Positions 26,567 to 36,774 of a DNA stretch of 44,318 bases are shown here, piece after piece. The notes under the pieces are model-generated. The model had not been told where the DNA came from. It searched no databases and was given only the letters and a program-made list of their open reading frames with translations. Every line of letters begins with the position of its first letter. The stretch's first letter is position 1. The translations under genes were made by a program, and so were the position numbers. The DNA is from Rhodospirillaceae bacterium. GTDB taxonomy: Bacteria > Pseudomonadota > Alphaproteobacteria > Rhodospirillales > JABHCV01. Location: assembly GCA_014382375.1 (NCBI GenBank), contig JACNJU010000043.1, forward strand, positions 1 through 44,318, written 5' to 3'.

Positions 26567-29311
26567 ATGCCAGTGTCCAAGTCAGCGTCAAAACCCAGCC
26601 CCCTTGAAAGTGTGCCCGCGCAGGCAGATGCCCCGGCCAAAGCCCCTTCCATGGCCTCAAGGTCAGACGGTGTAACGCCGATGATGGTCCAGTTCATGGA
26701 AATAAAGGACGCTCATCCGGATTATATTCTGTTTTACCGGATGGGGGATTTCTATGAGCTGTTCTTCGATGATGCGATCAAGGCTGCCGCCGCCCTCGAC
26801 ATTACACTGACCAAGCGCGGCAAGCACCTGGGCGAAGACATCCCCATGTGCGGGGTGCCGGTTCACTCCCACGAAAGCTATCTTGAAAAACTGATTTCCA
26901 GTGGTTTCAAGGTTGCCGTTTGCGAACAGGTTGAAGACCCGCTGGAGGCAAAGAAACGTGGCCCCAAAGCCGTTGTCAGACGCGCCGTTCAGCGTCTTGT
27001 GACGCCGGGAACGCTGACCGAGGAAACCCTGCTTGATGCACGTCAGCACAATTATCTGGCTGCTATTGCAGAAGCGGGCGGCAAACTCGGCTTGTCGTGG
27101 ATCGAAATTTCAACCGGTGAGTTTTTATGCCAGCCCATAAAAGCCGACTATTTGGCCGCCGCCCTGGCCCGCATTGGCCCCGGCGAGCTGCTGGTTTCAG
27201 ATACCCTCATCGAAAAACCGGTGTTGTTCGAGACTCTGGCAGACTGGCGCGATCAGTTGTCGGTACTGCCGTCGGCCCGTTTTGATAGCTCAAACGGCGA
27301 GAAGCGCCTGCTCTCCCTGTACGGGGTGGTGGCACTCGACGTTTTTGGAGATTTTGAACGCGCCGAACTGGCCGCCGCCGCGGCCCTTGTTGATTATGTT
27401 GAGCTGACCCAAAAGGGCCATCTGCCCCGTATCGCGCAGCTCAAACAGCTGAGCGTAACCCAGGTCATGGAAATCGACGCGGCGACCCGGCGTAATCTGG
27501 AACTGACCATGACCTTGAGCGGCGAGCGTAAGGGATCACTCCTCAGCATTATTGACGCGACCCTGACCGGTGCCGGTGCCAGGTTGCTGGCGTCCCACCT
27601 TGCCGCACCACTTCGCGAACCGACGGCAATCGATGGCCGTCTCGACATGGTGCAATTCTTTATGGAGGGCGAGCGGCTCTGTGAGGATGTGCGTGACGGC
27701 CTCAAGCGCTGCCCCGACATCGCGCGCGCCCTCTCAAGGCTGACCCTTGGTCGCGGCGGTCCACGCGATCTGGGCGCAGTCCGTGACGGCCTGGCTATGG
27801 GCGCGACGTTAAGGGGCGTTCTTGAAGGCCCGGACGTGGCGGTGCCGCCGCAGGGGATCGGCGATGCGGTGCAGGGCCTTGGTCATCATGGCGAGTTGAT
27901 CGAACGACTGGCCCGGGCTCTGTCGCCAGAGCTTCCCCTGTACGCCCGCGACGGTGGTTTTATCGCCGAAGGATACGCCGCCGAACTTGATCAGTTCCGT
28001 CTGCTCAGGGATGAAAGCCGCCGTCTGATCGCCGGACTGCAAAGCCGCTATGTTGAGGTCACTGGAATCCCGGCATTGAAGGTTAAGCACAATAATGTGC
28101 TCGGCTACTTTGTCGAAGTTTCGGCCAGGCACGGTGACAGCGTGCCGTGTGGACCTGAGGATCCTTTCATCCATCGTCAAACAATGGCCAACGCCATGCG
28201 CTTTTCCACTGTTGAGTTAAACGAGCTGGAACAGAAGATTGGCCGCGCCGCCGACCAGGCGCTGGCCCTGGAGCTCAGTTTATTTGAGGACCTGCTTGGT
28301 GAAATCACCGGTCGGGTTGAAGACATTGCCCTCTGCGCCGCCTCCCTGGCCTGTATCGATGTCGCCGCAAGTCTTGCCCATCTGGCGCGGCAGCGGCGCT
28401 ACACCCGGCCCCGCGTTGACGCTTCCAGAGAATTTGATGTTCAGGGCGGCCGCCATCCGGTGGTCGAGGCGGCGTTGCAACAGCGCGGCGAGGCGGCCTT
28501 CGTCGCCAATGATTGCAGGCTTGGCGGGGACGGTGCGGACGATGGTCATTTGTGGCTGCTGACAGGTCCGAACATGGCCGGTAAAAGTACCTTCCTGCGC
28601 CAAAATGCGCTGATTGCGGTGCTCGCCCAGATGGGCTCATTCGTGCCCGCCGACCGTGCCCATATTGGCGCTGTCGACAGGTTGTTTTCGCGGGTTGGGG
28701 CGGCTGACGACCTGGCGCGTGGGCGCTCCACCTTCATGGTTGAAATGGTCGAGACGGCGGCCATCCTTAATCAGGCCGGGCCGCAGGCGCTGGTTATCCT
28801 CGATGAAATCGGTCGCGGCACCGCTACTTTCGACGGCCTGTCCATTGCCTGGGCGGTGATCGAGAATTTGCACGAGGTCAACCGTTGCCGGGCCTTGTTC
28901 GCGACCCATTATCACGAGTTGACGGCGCTGACCGCAAGGCTCGACCAGCTCGCTTGCCACACCATGAAGGTCAAGGAATGGCAGGGCGATGTAGTTTTTC
29001 TGCACGCCGTCGGTCACGGCGCTGCGGATCGCTCCTACGGCATCCACGTCGCCGGTCTGGCCGGGCTGCCCGGGGCGGTGATTACCCGGGCCGAGGAAAT
29101 TCTTGAAAATCTGGAAGCCGGTGAACAGTCTTCGGCCCTGACCAAACTTGCCGATGATTTGCCGCTGTTTCAGACAAGCCGGCAAGCCACCGCCAATGCC
29201 CATGGCCCGTCGCCGCTTGATGAAGCGTTGGCTGAAATCCATCCGGACGAGCTAAGCCCGAAAGAAGCGCTCGAGGCGCTTTATCGCCTCAAGGGGCTTT
29301 TGAAGAGTTAG
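26567..29311 (+). CDS. mutS: DNA mismatch repair protein MutS
   Basis: MutS recognises base mismatches and small loops and recruits MutL using ATP. With the start used here it has 914 residues. The mismatch-binding domain has the Phe-x-Glu motif in [11 protein letters not shown] and [18 protein letters not shown]. The clamp and lever regions follow. The ATPase domain contains Walker [10 protein letters not shown] (about 667-675), Walker B and signature [19 protein letters not shown] (about 744-762) and FATHYHELT. The N-terminus before [11 protein letters not shown] is long and Ala/Pro/Ser-rich; GTG at 26540 and ATG at 26651 are alternative starts, none with a clear ribosome binding site. It is followed 3 bp later by glnD. 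Confidence 0.96.
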   Translation: MPVSKSASKPSPLESVPAQADAPAKAPSMASRSDGVTPMMVQFMEIKDAHPDYILFYRMGDFYELFFDDAIKAAAALDITLTKRGKHLGEDIPMCGVPVHSHESYLEKLISSGFKVAVCEQVEDPLEAKKRGPKAVVRRAVQRLVTPGTLTEETLLDARQHNYLAAIAEAGGKLGLSWIEISTGEFLCQPIKADYLAAALARIGPGELLVSDTLIEKPVLFETLADWRDQLSVLPSARFDSSNGEKRLLSLYGVVALDVFGDFERAELAAAAALVDYVELTQKGHLPRIAQLKQLSVTQVMEIDAATRRNLELTMTLSGERKGSLLSIIDATLTGAGARLLASHLAAPLREPTAIDGRLDMVQFFMEGERLCEDVRDGLKRCPDIARALSRLTLGRGGPRDLGAVRDGLAMGATLRGVLEGPDVAVPPQGIGDAVQGLGHHGELIERLARALSPELPLYARDGGFIAEGYAAELDQFRLLRDESRRLIAGLQSRYVEVTGIPALKVKHNNVLGYFVEVSARHGDSVPCGPEDPFIHRQTMANAMRFSTVELNELEQKIGRAADQALALELSLFEDLLGEITGRVEDIALCAASLACIDVAASLAHLARQRRYTRPRVDASREFDVQGGRHPVVEAALQQRGEAAFVANDCRLGGDGADDGHLWLLTGPNMAGKSTFLRQNALIAVLAQMGSFVPADRAHIGAVDRLFSRVGAADDLARGRSTFMVEMVETAAILNQAGPQALVILDEIGRGTATFDGLSIAWAVIENLHEVNRCRALFATHYHELTALTARLDQLACHTMKVKEWQGDVVFLHAVGHGAADRSYGIHVAGLAGLPGAVITRAEEILENLEAGEQSSALTKLADDLPLFQTSRQATANAHGPSPLDEALAEIHPDELSPKEALEALYRLKGLLKS

Positions 29312-29314
29312 GCC

Positions 29315-32113
29315 ATGTCTTCAAATTCAAAAAAGCCTTCAAACTCAAAAAAGATTCTCCGCCAGCGTGATATCATCGACCGCAAGGCGCTGTTCGCCCG
29401 TCTTGCCGAGATGGCCGCCTGGTCAGGCATCGGTACTCGCAATCGCGGCGAGGTTCTCGTCGTTTTCAAGGAAGTGTTGGCTGCTGGTAATGCCGAAATC
29501 AGGCGGCGCTTCGAGACTGAACGGGTCAAGGGCTCCGATACGGTGCGGGCCCAGTCGTTCCTGATCGACCAGTTGATCCGGGTACTTTACGACACTGCTG
29601 TAGCGTATGTTTATCCGGTCGCCAATCCGACCATCGGCGAGCAGATTTCGATCATCGCCACCGGCGGTTACGGACGCGGCGAACTGGCCCCGTATTCAGA
29701 TATCGACCTGATGTTTTTGCTCAATTACAAACGCACCCCCCGTACCGAGCAGGTCATCGAATACATGCTCTACATGCTGTGGGATCTGGGGCTAAAGGTC
29801 GGCCATGCGACCCGCTCTGTCGAGGAAGCGGTCAAACTTTCCCATGATGATCTGACCATCCGCACCTCGCTTCTGGAGGCGCGCTACCTGTGGGGGGATG
29901 AGTCCCTTTACAAGCGTTTCAAGGAGAAATTTACTGCCGATATCGAAACCTCTTCCGGGCCAGCATTTGTTGATGCCAAGCTGGCCGAACGGGACGAGCG
30001 GCACGAGCGCATGGGCGACACCCGCTATGTGCTGGAACCCAATGTCAAGGAAGGCAAGGGTGCCTTGCGTGATGTCCAGACATTGTTCTGGATCGCCAAA
30101 TATCTGTACCGGGTCGAGGCTGTCGAGGAACTGATCGAGAAAGATGTGTTGAGCAAGCGCGACGTCATGCGTTTCGCCAAAGTGCAAAACTTCCTGTGGA
30201 CGGTACGTTGCCACCTGCACTATCTGGCTGGCAGACCCGAGGAACGCCTGACTTTTAATGTGCAGAGTGAACTGGCTTTGCGGATGGCCTACAAAGACCA
30301 CGCCGGAAGTCGTGGCGTTGAACGTTTCATGAAACATTATTTTCTGGTCGCCAAGGACGTTGGCGATCTGACCCGGATTATCTGCGCGGTGCTTGAATCC
30401 GAACATAAAAAGCGGCGCTTCCGCCTACCCAGGTTGTCGTTCCTGCGCCGTGATGTGCAGGGCTTCAGGGTCGATGTTGATCGCCTCGCCCTGGAATCGC
30501 CGAGCGCCTTCAAGCAAGACCCTATCAAACTGTTGACCCTGTTTGCCGAAGCCCAGCGCCTTGAGCTTGATATCCATCCCAGTGCGCTGCGGGCGGTCAC
30601 AGAGTCCCTGCGTTTGATCGACAAGTCCATGCGCCGTGACAAAAAAGCCAACGCCGTGTTCATGGATATTCTGACGTCCCGGAAAAATCCTGAATTGTCG
30701 CTCAGGCGGTTGAACGAGGCCGGAGTGTTTGGCCGCTTTATCACCGAATTCGGTCGCGTCGTCGCACAGATGCAATACGACATGTACCATGTCTATACGG
30801 TTGATGAACACACCATCCGCGCCATCGGCATTTTGGCCCGTATCGAAGAAGGCAAGCTTGCCGATGATCACCCTGTCGCCACCTCGGTAATCCGCGAACT
30901 GCAATCCCGTCGCGTCCTTTATGTGGCCGTCATGCTGCATGATATCGCCAAGGGACGGGGCGGCGATCATTCGGAAATAGGCGGCGTCATTGCCCGCAAA
31001 CTGTGCCCGCGCCTGGGCCTGAACGAGTGGGAAAGCGATACCGTTGTCTGGCTTGTCGAACAGCATTTGACGATGAGCAGGACCGCCTTTAAACGCGATG
31101 TGGATGATCCCAAGACGATCAGTGATTTTGTCGAGGTGGTGCAATCACCCGAACGCCTGCGCCTGCTTTTAATCCTGACCGTTGTTGATATCCGCGCCGT
31201 TGGTCCCGGTGTCTGGAATGGCTGGAAGGCGCAGCTTTTGCGTGATTTGTATTACAGCGCCCAGGAAACCATGGCCGGGGGCACCACCGCCGATGTGCGC
31301 TCCAAACGGGTCGCCCGCGCCAAGGAAATGTTAAGCGCCGAACTTAGCGACTGGCAAGACTCTGATATTGAGGCTCACATTGCCAAGGGCTACGATGATT
31401 ACTGGCTTTGTTACGATGAGGTCGCCCATGCTCACCACGCCCGCATGATCGCCGGGGCCGATGCCAAGGGCCGCGACATCACCATCGAAAGCCGTCTCGA
31501 TCAGGAACGTGAAGTGACCGAGGTTGTGATCTATACCCACGATCATCCGGGTGTTTTCGCCCGCATCGCCGCGGCCATGTCGCTGACAAATGCGACCATT
31601 GTCGATGCCCGCATTTCAACCCTGGCCAACGGCATGGCCCTGGATACGTTCTGGATTCAGAATGCGGACGGGGAACCGTTTGATAAAAAGGAAAATTTAA
31701 AACGACTGAAGGTACGCATCGCCGACGCCCTGAAAGGCAAGTTGCAACCGGTCCAGGAACTCAAAAAGGTGCGCGAGCGGGCCATTCCCAGCCGCACCGG
31801 CGTCTTCAAGGTGCCGCCGCGAGTGTTGATCGACAACACGGTCAGCGCCAAGTACACAGTGATCGAAGTTAACGGGCGCGACCGTCAGGGATTCCTGAGC
31901 GATGTTACGGGTGCCCTCACCAGCATCGGCTTGCAAATCGCCTCGGCCCATATTTCCACCTACGGCGAGCGCGTCGTCGATGTCTTTTACGTCAAGGATG
32001 TGTTTGGTCTTCGTGTTGAACACGATAGCAAAATCGAGCAAATCAAGAAGGCCCTGCTTGAAGCGATCACCCCGCCTGAGGATAAAAAACAGACGGCCAC
32101 CACCACCGGTTAG
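29315..32113 (+). CDS. glnD: Bifunctional PII uridylyltransferase/uridylyl-removing enzyme
   Basis: GlnD is the primary glutamine sensor of the nitrogen regulatory cascade: it uridylylates PII proteins when glutamine is low and deuridylylates them when it is high. In 932 residues the nucleotidyltransferase motif GGYGRGELAPYSDIDLMFL (about 116-134) is followed by the helical linker. The HD hydrolase domain is AVMLHDIAKGRGGDHSEIG (about 537-555). Two C-terminal ACT domains (from about 740 and about 850) begin VVIYTHDHPGVFARIAAAM and VIEVNGRDRQGFLSDVTGAL and bind glutamine. A Ser/Asn/Lys-rich leader (SSNSKKPSNSKK) is unusual but short. It is part of the mutS-glnD-murJ-trpS run. Confidence 0.97.
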   Translation: MSSNSKKPSNSKKILRQRDIIDRKALFARLAEMAAWSGIGTRNRGEVLVVFKEVLAAGNAEIRRRFETERVKGSDTVRAQSFLIDQLIRVLYDTAVAYVYPVANPTIGEQISIIATGGYGRGELAPYSDIDLMFLLNYKRTPRTEQVIEYMLYMLWDLGLKVGHATRSVEEAVKLSHDDLTIRTSLLEARYLWGDESLYKRFKEKFTADIETSSGPAFVDAKLAERDERHERMGDTRYVLEPNVKEGKGALRDVQTLFWIAKYLYRVEAVEELIEKDVLSKRDVMRFAKVQNFLWTVRCHLHYLAGRPEERLTFNVQSELALRMAYKDHAGSRGVERFMKHYFLVAKDVGDLTRIICAVLESEHKKRRFRLPRLSFLRRDVQGFRVDVDRLALESPSAFKQDPIKLLTLFAEAQRLELDIHPSALRAVTESLRLIDKSMRRDKKANAVFMDILTSRKNPELSLRRLNEAGVFGRFITEFGRVVAQMQYDMYHVYTVDEHTIRAIGILARIEEGKLADDHPVATSVIRELQSRRVLYVAVMLHDIAKGRGGDHSEIGGVIARKLCPRLGLNEWESDTVVWLVEQHLTMSRTAFKRDVDDPKTISDFVEVVQSPERLRLLLILTVVDIRAVGPGVWNGWKAQLLRDLYYSAQETMAGGTTADVRSKRVARAKEMLSAELSDWQDSDIEAHIAKGYDDYWLCYDEVAHAHHARMIAGADAKGRDITIESRLDQEREVTEVVIYTHDHPGVFARIAAAMSLTNATIVDARISTLANGMALDTFWIQNADGEPFDKKENLKRLKVRIADALKGKLQPVQELKKVRERAIPSRTGVFKVPPRVLIDNTVSAKYTVIEVNGRDRQGFLSDVTGALTSIGLQIASAHISTYGERVVDVFYVKDVFGLRVEHDSKIEQIKKALLEAITPPEDKKQTATTTG

Positions 32114-32159
32114 ACGGTGCCGCCTTTTCAGGGCCACAAATAACCTTTAATCAGGGGGC

Positions 32160-33701
32160 ATGACTTTATTACGCTCCATCGCCACGGTCGGCTCGATGAC
32201 CATGGTCAGCCGGGTTTTCGGCTTTGTTCGCGACATCCTGATTGCCGCCGTGCTGGGCGCGGGGATGTTGGCGGACGTGTTTTTTGTCGCCTTCAAATTC
32301 CCCAACCTGTTCCGCAGGCTTTTCGCCGAAGGGGCATTCACTATGGCGTTTGTACCGATCTTCGCCGGGATTCTGGAAGAACAAGGCGATGCGGAAGCCC
32401 GGAAATTTGCCGATCAGGCGCTGGCGGCGCTTTTGTGGACGTTGTTTGTACTGGTCATTGTTCTGGAACTGGCGATGCCGTGGGCGATGGCGGTCTTTGC
32501 GCCGGGGTTCTTGGCCGAGCCTGAAAAATTCGACCTTGCCGTCGCCTTAACCCGGATCACTTTCCCCTACATCATCTTTATCTCGCTGGTCTCGCTGATG
32601 GCCGGTGTGCTGAACTCGTTTGGCAAGTTTGCCGCCGCCGCCGCGAGCCCGATTTTGCTAAACATCTGCCTGATTGGCGCCGTCCTGATTTTTGCGCCGC
32701 TGGCCAAAACCCCGGCCCATGCCTTGGCGTGGGGTGTTTTTGTCGCCGGTATCGTGCAGTTTGGCTGGCTTGTTATTCACTGTCGGCGGGTCGGGTTTCG
32801 GCCTCGTTTGCGGATGCCTATATTCAGCGATAACGTCCACCTGCTGGTCAGCCGGGCCTTGCCGGTCGCCCTGGGGGCCGGGATTTATCAAATAAACCTG
32901 CTGATCGACACCATCATCGCCTCATTCCTGCCTGCGGGCTCGATCTCCTATTTGTTTTTTGCCGACAGGGTTAATCAATTGCCGCTGGGGGTCGTCGGTG
33001 TCGCCGTTGGCACTGCCCTGCTGCCGATGTTGTCACGGCAAATCAGGGCCGGTGACGACGGCGCCGTGCAGCACAGCCAGAACCGGGCGGTGGAATTCTC
33101 CTTGTTGCTCACCCTGCCCGCCGCCTGCGCGCTTTTTGTCATTGCCGACCCGTTGGTCCGTGTGTTGTTTGAGCGTGGCGCTTTTGGTGAGCCACAAGCC
33201 ATGGCGACGGCTGCGGCGCTGAGCGTTTTCGCACTCGGGCTTCCGGCTTATGTGTTGGTCAAGGCGCTGGCTCCGGGCTTCTTTGCCCGCGGCGATACGG
33301 CCAGCCCGGTGAAAATTGCGGTCGCCGCCATGATCGTCAACGTTGCCCTCTCGCTGATCCTGATGGGGCCGTTTTTGCATGTTGGCATTGCCATGGCGAC
33401 GGCGGCCTCAAGCTGGCTCAATGCCGGTTTGATGGCTTATGTCTTGTATCGCAGGGGACATCTGGTCCCTGACGGGCGTCTGAAATTCCGCCTGCCACGC
33501 ACCGCGCTTGCCAGTATTGGCATGGCAGCAGGGCTTTATGTCGCCATGCCCGGGCTGGCCTCGCGATTGGCCGGGGCAGAGTTCGAGCGCGGTCTCGCCC
33601 TGCTCATACTGATTGCGGGCGGGCTTGCGGGCTTTGCCATTCTCGCCCAGATCAGTGGCGCGGCCCGTCTTGACGATATAAAAAGTCTGCGTCGCCCTTG
33701 A
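32160..33701 (+). CDS. murJ: Lipid II flippase MurJ (MviN)
   Basis: MurJ flips the peptidoglycan precursor lipid II to the outer face of the cytoplasmic membrane. The 513-residue MOP-superfamily protein has about 14 hydrophobic segments. It opens with the typical SIATVGSMTMVSRVFGFVRD and LADVFFVAFKFPNLFRRLFA, followed by EGAFTMAFVPIFA; the basic residues in these segments are those needed for flipping. YLFFADRVNQLPLGVVGVAV and VLFERGAFG are further MurJ signatures. AGGGGG lies immediately before the ATG. It is 46 bp after glnD and 54 bp before trpS. Confidence 0.97.
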   Translation: MTLLRSIATVGSMTMVSRVFGFVRDILIAAVLGAGMLADVFFVAFKFPNLFRRLFAEGAFTMAFVPIFAGILEEQGDAEARKFADQALAALLWTLFVLVIVLELAMPWAMAVFAPGFLAEPEKFDLAVALTRITFPYIIFISLVSLMAGVLNSFGKFAAAAASPILLNICLIGAVLIFAPLAKTPAHALAWGVFVAGIVQFGWLVIHCRRVGFRPRLRMPIFSDNVHLLVSRALPVALGAGIYQINLLIDTIIASFLPAGSISYLFFADRVNQLPLGVVGVAVGTALLPMLSRQIRAGDDGAVQHSQNRAVEFSLLLTLPAACALFVIADPLVRVLFERGAFGEPQAMATAAALSVFALGLPAYVLVKALAPGFFARGDTASPVKIAVAAMIVNVALSLILMGPFLHVGIAMATAASSWLNAGLMAYVLYRRGHLVPDGRLKFRLPRTALASIGMAAGLYVAMPGLASRLAGAEFERGLALLILIAGGLAGFAILAQISGAARLDDIKSLRRP

Positions 33702-33755
33702 CCGATGGTGCCCTGCCCCATAAGTTCGCCGTCTTCATTTAAGGTCTTAGAAACT

Positions 33756-34748
33756 ATGAGCAGAATATTCTCCGGCGTACAGCCGACAGGCGATCTTCAC
33801 CTTGGCAACTATCTGGGCGCGATTCGCAACTGGGTGCGTCTGCAAGATGACTATGAATGCCTGTTCTGTGTCGTCGATATGCACGCCATCACCAACTGGC
33901 AGGATCCGGCCGAACTGCGCGCCAATACCCGCGAAGTCGCTGCCGCGATGATGGCCTCGGGCATTGATCCAAAGCGTAATATCATCTTCAACCAGTCACG
34001 GGTTCCGGCGCACGCCGAACTGGCCTGGATTCTGAATTGCGTTGCCCGCTTGGGCTGGCTTAACCGGATGACCCAGTTCAAGGAAAAGGCCGGCAAGAAT
34101 CGCGAGAACGCATCGGTCGGTCTGTTCGCCTATCCGGTCCTGATGGCCGCCGATATTTTACTCTACAAGGCGACTCACGTCCCGGTCGGCGAAGACCAGA
34201 AGCAGCATCTGGAGCTGACCCGCGACATCGCCCAAAAGTTCAACAATGACTTTAAGAAAGAATTATTTCCCGTTGTTGAGCCACTGATTTTTGGCGCCGG
34301 TACGCGGGTCATGTCCTTGCGTGACGGGACCAACAAGATGAGCAAGTCCGATCCCTCTCAGCAATCGCGCATCACCATGACTGATGACGCAGACGCCATC
34401 GCCAGGAAGGTCAGGAAAGCGAAAACCGATCCGGACGTCCTGCCGGGTAGCCCGACTGGATTTGCTGGCAGGCCCGAAGCGGCAAATCTTATGGGCATTT
34501 ACGCGGCCTTGTCAGATACTGACATTAGCCAAGTCTGCCAAGACTTTGGTGGCCAACAATTTTCTGCCTTCAAACAAAGTCTGGCTGATCTGGCTGTCGC
34601 CAAGTTGGCACCCATTCAGGATGAAATGCGCCGCCTGATGGACGACCCGGCCTATGTTGAGGGAGTCCTGGCTGATGGTGCAAAAAAGGCCCAGGCCATG
34701 GCCGCGCCGATTTTGGCTGAAGTGCGTGAAACGGTCGGGTTTCTTTAA
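33756..34748 (+). CDS. trpS: Tryptophanyl-tRNA synthetase
   Basis: This class I aminoacyl-tRNA synthetase charges tRNA-Trp. The 330-residue length is standard. The HIGH-type motif is [12 protein letters not shown] near residues 11-22 and the KMSKS loop is NKMSKSDPS near residues 193-201. Other family segments are VVDMHAIT and [20 protein letters not shown]. The start [12 protein letters not shown] is the canonical one; the frame extends 17 codons further upstream without family similarity. It is the last gene of the mutS-glnD-murJ-trpS run, and a separate promoter follows for nfu. Confidence 0.97.
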   Translation: MSRIFSGVQPTGDLHLGNYLGAIRNWVRLQDDYECLFCVVDMHAITNWQDPAELRANTREVAAAMMASGIDPKRNIIFNQSRVPAHAELAWILNCVARLGWLNRMTQFKEKAGKNRENASVGLFAYPVLMAADILLYKATHVPVGEDQKQHLELTRDIAQKFNNDFKKELFPVVEPLIFGAGTRVMSLRDGTNKMSKSDPSQQSRITMTDDADAIARKVRKAKTDPDVLPGSPTGFAGRPEAANLMGIYAALSDTDISQVCQDFGGQQFSAFKQSLADLAVAKLAPIQDEMRRLMDDPAYVEGVLADGAKKAQAMAAPILAEVRETVGFL

Positions 34749-34778
34749 AAAGATAAATCCGCTTTAATCCCGCAGCCC

Positions 34779-34808
34779 CTTGAAATTTTTGTCATTTAGG
34801 CCCATTTA
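34779..34808 (+). promoter_or_regulatory. Sigma-32 (RpoH) type heat-shock promoter upstream of nfu
   Basis: CTTGAA (34779-34784), a 15-bp spacer and GCCCATTTAG form a near-consensus RpoH promoter. The -10 region continues as CCCATTTAGTAG, which, as I recall it, is the same as in the E. coli dnaK P1 promoter. It lies about 65 bp before the nfu ATG at 34873 and just after the trpS stop, so it would drive nfu alone. Found by inspection. Confidence 0.6.
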
Positions 34809-34872
34809 GTAGCTTCCCGTTAACAAGGCTTTCTGGCCGACCCGTTCAAAGTTGTAAAGGTTGAGATCGAAA

Positions 34873-35433
34873 ATGTTTATTCAGACCGAAGGCACCCCCA
34901 ATCCTGCGACCCTTAAATTTCTGCCAGGCTGCGATGTCATGAACGCCACTGGCCAGGGCGGCGCTAATTTCACCGGTGCCGATATGGCGGCGCGCTCGCC
35001 GCTGGCACTGCGGTTGTTTGAACTCGATGGCGTCGATGGGGTTTATCTGGGCGGTGATTTCATCACCATTACCAAGACCGAGTCCAAGGAATGGGAAACC
35101 ATGAAGCCGCTGGTTCTTGGCGCCATCATGGAACACTTCACCGCCGGCAAGCCGGTGATCGAAAGCAGTGATGCGGACGATGACGACGATGATGCCGCCG
35201 ACGGCAGCATAGAGGCGCAAATCAAGGAACTGCTCGATACCCGCGTTCGTCCGGCCGTGGCCCAGGACGGTGGCGACATCATTTTCCACTCCTATGAGGA
35301 CGGCGTTGTTTATTTAACCATGCAAGGCGCCTGTTCAGGTTGTCCGTCATCAAGTGCGACGCTCAAGCACGGTATTGAAAACATGCTGCGTCATTACATT
35401 CCTGAAGTCACGGAAGTGCGCCCGACCGAATAA
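34873..35433 (+). CDS. NFU1-type iron-sulfur cluster carrier protein (NifU C-terminal domain)
   Basis: Nfu proteins carry [4Fe-4S] clusters to client enzymes. The 186-residue protein has the N-terminal Nfu domain opening MFIQTEGTPNPATLKFLPG, as in mitochondrial NFU1 and its alphaproteobacterial relatives. A linker with a run of acidic residues (ADDDDDDA-like, about residues 97-105) follows, then the C-terminal NifU domain. That domain contains RPAVAQDGGDIIF and the cluster-binding CxxC in GACSGCPSSSATLKHGIE (Cys about 154 and 157). The start at 34873 is chosen over an in-frame TTG four codons earlier because MFIQTE is the family start. The sigma-32-like promoter at 34779 suggests heat-shock control. 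Confidence 0.93.
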   Translation: MFIQTEGTPNPATLKFLPGCDVMNATGQGGANFTGADMAARSPLALRLFELDGVDGVYLGGDFITITKTESKEWETMKPLVLGAIMEHFTAGKPVIESSDADDDDDDAADGSIEAQIKELLDTRVRPAVAQDGGDIIFHSYEDGVVYLTMQGACSGCPSSSATLKHGIENMLRHYIPEVTEVRPTE

Positions 35434-35600
35434 CCTTAAAAAGAAGGTGTGGCATCCATGCATCTGTTGCAGGGGCGATATGCGTTCGCGGGTGCCGAAT
35501 CTGCGTGACTCCATACCGTAAAATTTACTAGTATCCGATCCTTCGCCGGTCATCGTTCCACTCGATTTACACGCTTTGGGCACAATATTTAGCGTGTTAT

Positions 35601-35634
35601 TTGATTTTTCCACAATATAGTGTATATTTTGTGG
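35601..35634 (+). promoter_or_regulatory. Candidate promoter overlapped by an inverted repeat, upstream of the glucosaminidase gene
   Basis: TTGATT (35601-35606), a 16-bp spacer and TATATT (35623-35628) lie 35 bp before the ATG at 35664. CCACAA (35610-35615) and TTGTGG (35629-35634) form an inverted repeat straddling the -10 box. CACAATAT occurs twice, at 35581 and 35611, 30 bp apart. This looks like a regulated promoter; the regulator is unknown. The rest of the 230-bp gap (35434-35580) shows nothing I recognise. Confidence 0.45.
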
Positions 35635-35663
35635 CGATTTTACGAGACGGATCGGGTTTACTT

Positions 35664-36761
35664 ATGGGTCATGAACAATCAGATTTGAGCCGAAGTGACG
35701 CGGCTCGACAAGTTCCAGAGAAAATGATGAATTTTGAACGTGGCGCACTCGCCCTCGTCGGGGGCTTTGTATCTGTCTTGATTGCGGCGGCTTGGATCAG
35801 CCCGCCGGCAAGCGGCAGTGCTGCGCCGCGCGCCGCCCTTAACAAGGCCGAGCCGATGATCCTGAGCGGTGGCCTTGCGCCGGGCGCAGTGACCAGCGAA
35901 ATGATCAAGCCGCTTGACCTGGAGCAGGACCTGAATGGTTTCGATGTTGCCGCGGGTCCCGTCGGCGCGACGGCAGGAAGTCTGCACGCAACCTTTGGCC
36001 GCCTTGGCTATCATCTTGACAAGATCAAGTCAGGCGACAAGCCGGTGCCCAGGGTTTTCCTGGCAACCCTTCCAGAGGACTTGGCCCAGGTGCCTGAGAA
36101 CAAGCAACGCAAGGCGCTGTTTTTCCGAACCATGTTACCGCTGGTGTTGCAGGTGAACGAAGAAATTCTCGCCGATCGGGCGCGTTTGTGGAAATTGCGT
36201 TACAGCACAGGCCTCGGCCAAAAACATACAGCCGCCGAGCGTCTATGGCTCAGGGTGATGACTGAACGCTACGGCGTCAAGGCCGGTGATATTGACGCTT
36301 TGATCAGTCGTATCGACATTATTCCACCTGCCCTGGCGTTGGCCCAGGCGGCAGAAGAAAGCGGCTGGGGAACGTCACGTTTTGCCAAAGAGGGCAACGC
36401 TATATTCGGCCAGTGGACATTTTCTTCGAGCACCGGCATAATCCCGCTTAAGCGCGACCAGGGTAAGAACCACCAGGTTAAGGCCTTTGATTCACTGATT
36501 GATTCGGTGCGCGCCTATACCATGAATTTAAACAGCCATCGCGCCTATAAAAAATTCAGGAGCGCCCGCCAGGCCATTCGCCGCGCCGGTGGACCTCTCG
36601 ACAGCCGGGTGTTGGCCGGTAAACTGCAAAAATATTCCGAACGCCGTCAGGCCTATGTGGCAGCGTTGCGGAACCTGATCGATTTCAACGGCTTAAGCCC
36701 CCTCGACGATGCCCGTCTTGATGACGGCACACCAGAGGAAAAGATCGCCTCGGCGATTTAA
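35664..36761 (+). CDS. Bax-type glucosaminidase-domain protein (peptidoglycan hydrolase)
   Basis: This 365-residue protein has one N-terminal hydrophobic segment (LALVGGFVSVLIAAAWI, about residues 29-45) that would anchor it in the membrane or act as an uncleaved signal. A low-complexity region follows, then a GH73-like beta-N-acetylglucosaminidase domain of the Bax type. Its core ALAQAAEESGWGTSRFAKEG (about 227-246), with the presumed catalytic Glu, and NAIFGQWTF are clear. C-terminal SYRAYKKF-like and RRAGGPLDSRVLAGKL segments complete the domain. It probably cleaves peptidoglycan glycan strands in the periplasm. The start at 35664 fits the promoter at 35601; ATG codons about 20 residues later are alternatives. 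Confidence 0.85.
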   Translation: MGHEQSDLSRSDAARQVPEKMMNFERGALALVGGFVSVLIAAAWISPPASGSAAPRAALNKAEPMILSGGLAPGAVTSEMIKPLDLEQDLNGFDVAAGPVGATAGSLHATFGRLGYHLDKIKSGDKPVPRVFLATLPEDLAQVPENKQRKALFFRTMLPLVLQVNEEILADRARLWKLRYSTGLGQKHTAAERLWLRVMTERYGVKAGDIDALISRIDIIPPALALAQAAEESGWGTSRFAKEGNAIFGQWTFSSSTGIIPLKRDQGKNHQVKAFDSLIDSVRAYTMNLNSHRAYKKFRSARQAIRRAGGPLDSRVLAGKLQKYSERRQAYVAALRNLIDFNGLSPLDDARLDDGTPEEKIASAI

Positions 36762-36774
36762 GAAAACCCTCTTT

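Noticed and set aside
35601-35663. TTG start at 35601 for the glucosaminidase
   Set aside because: This TTG is part of the proposed -35 box, and the extra residues have no family counterpart.
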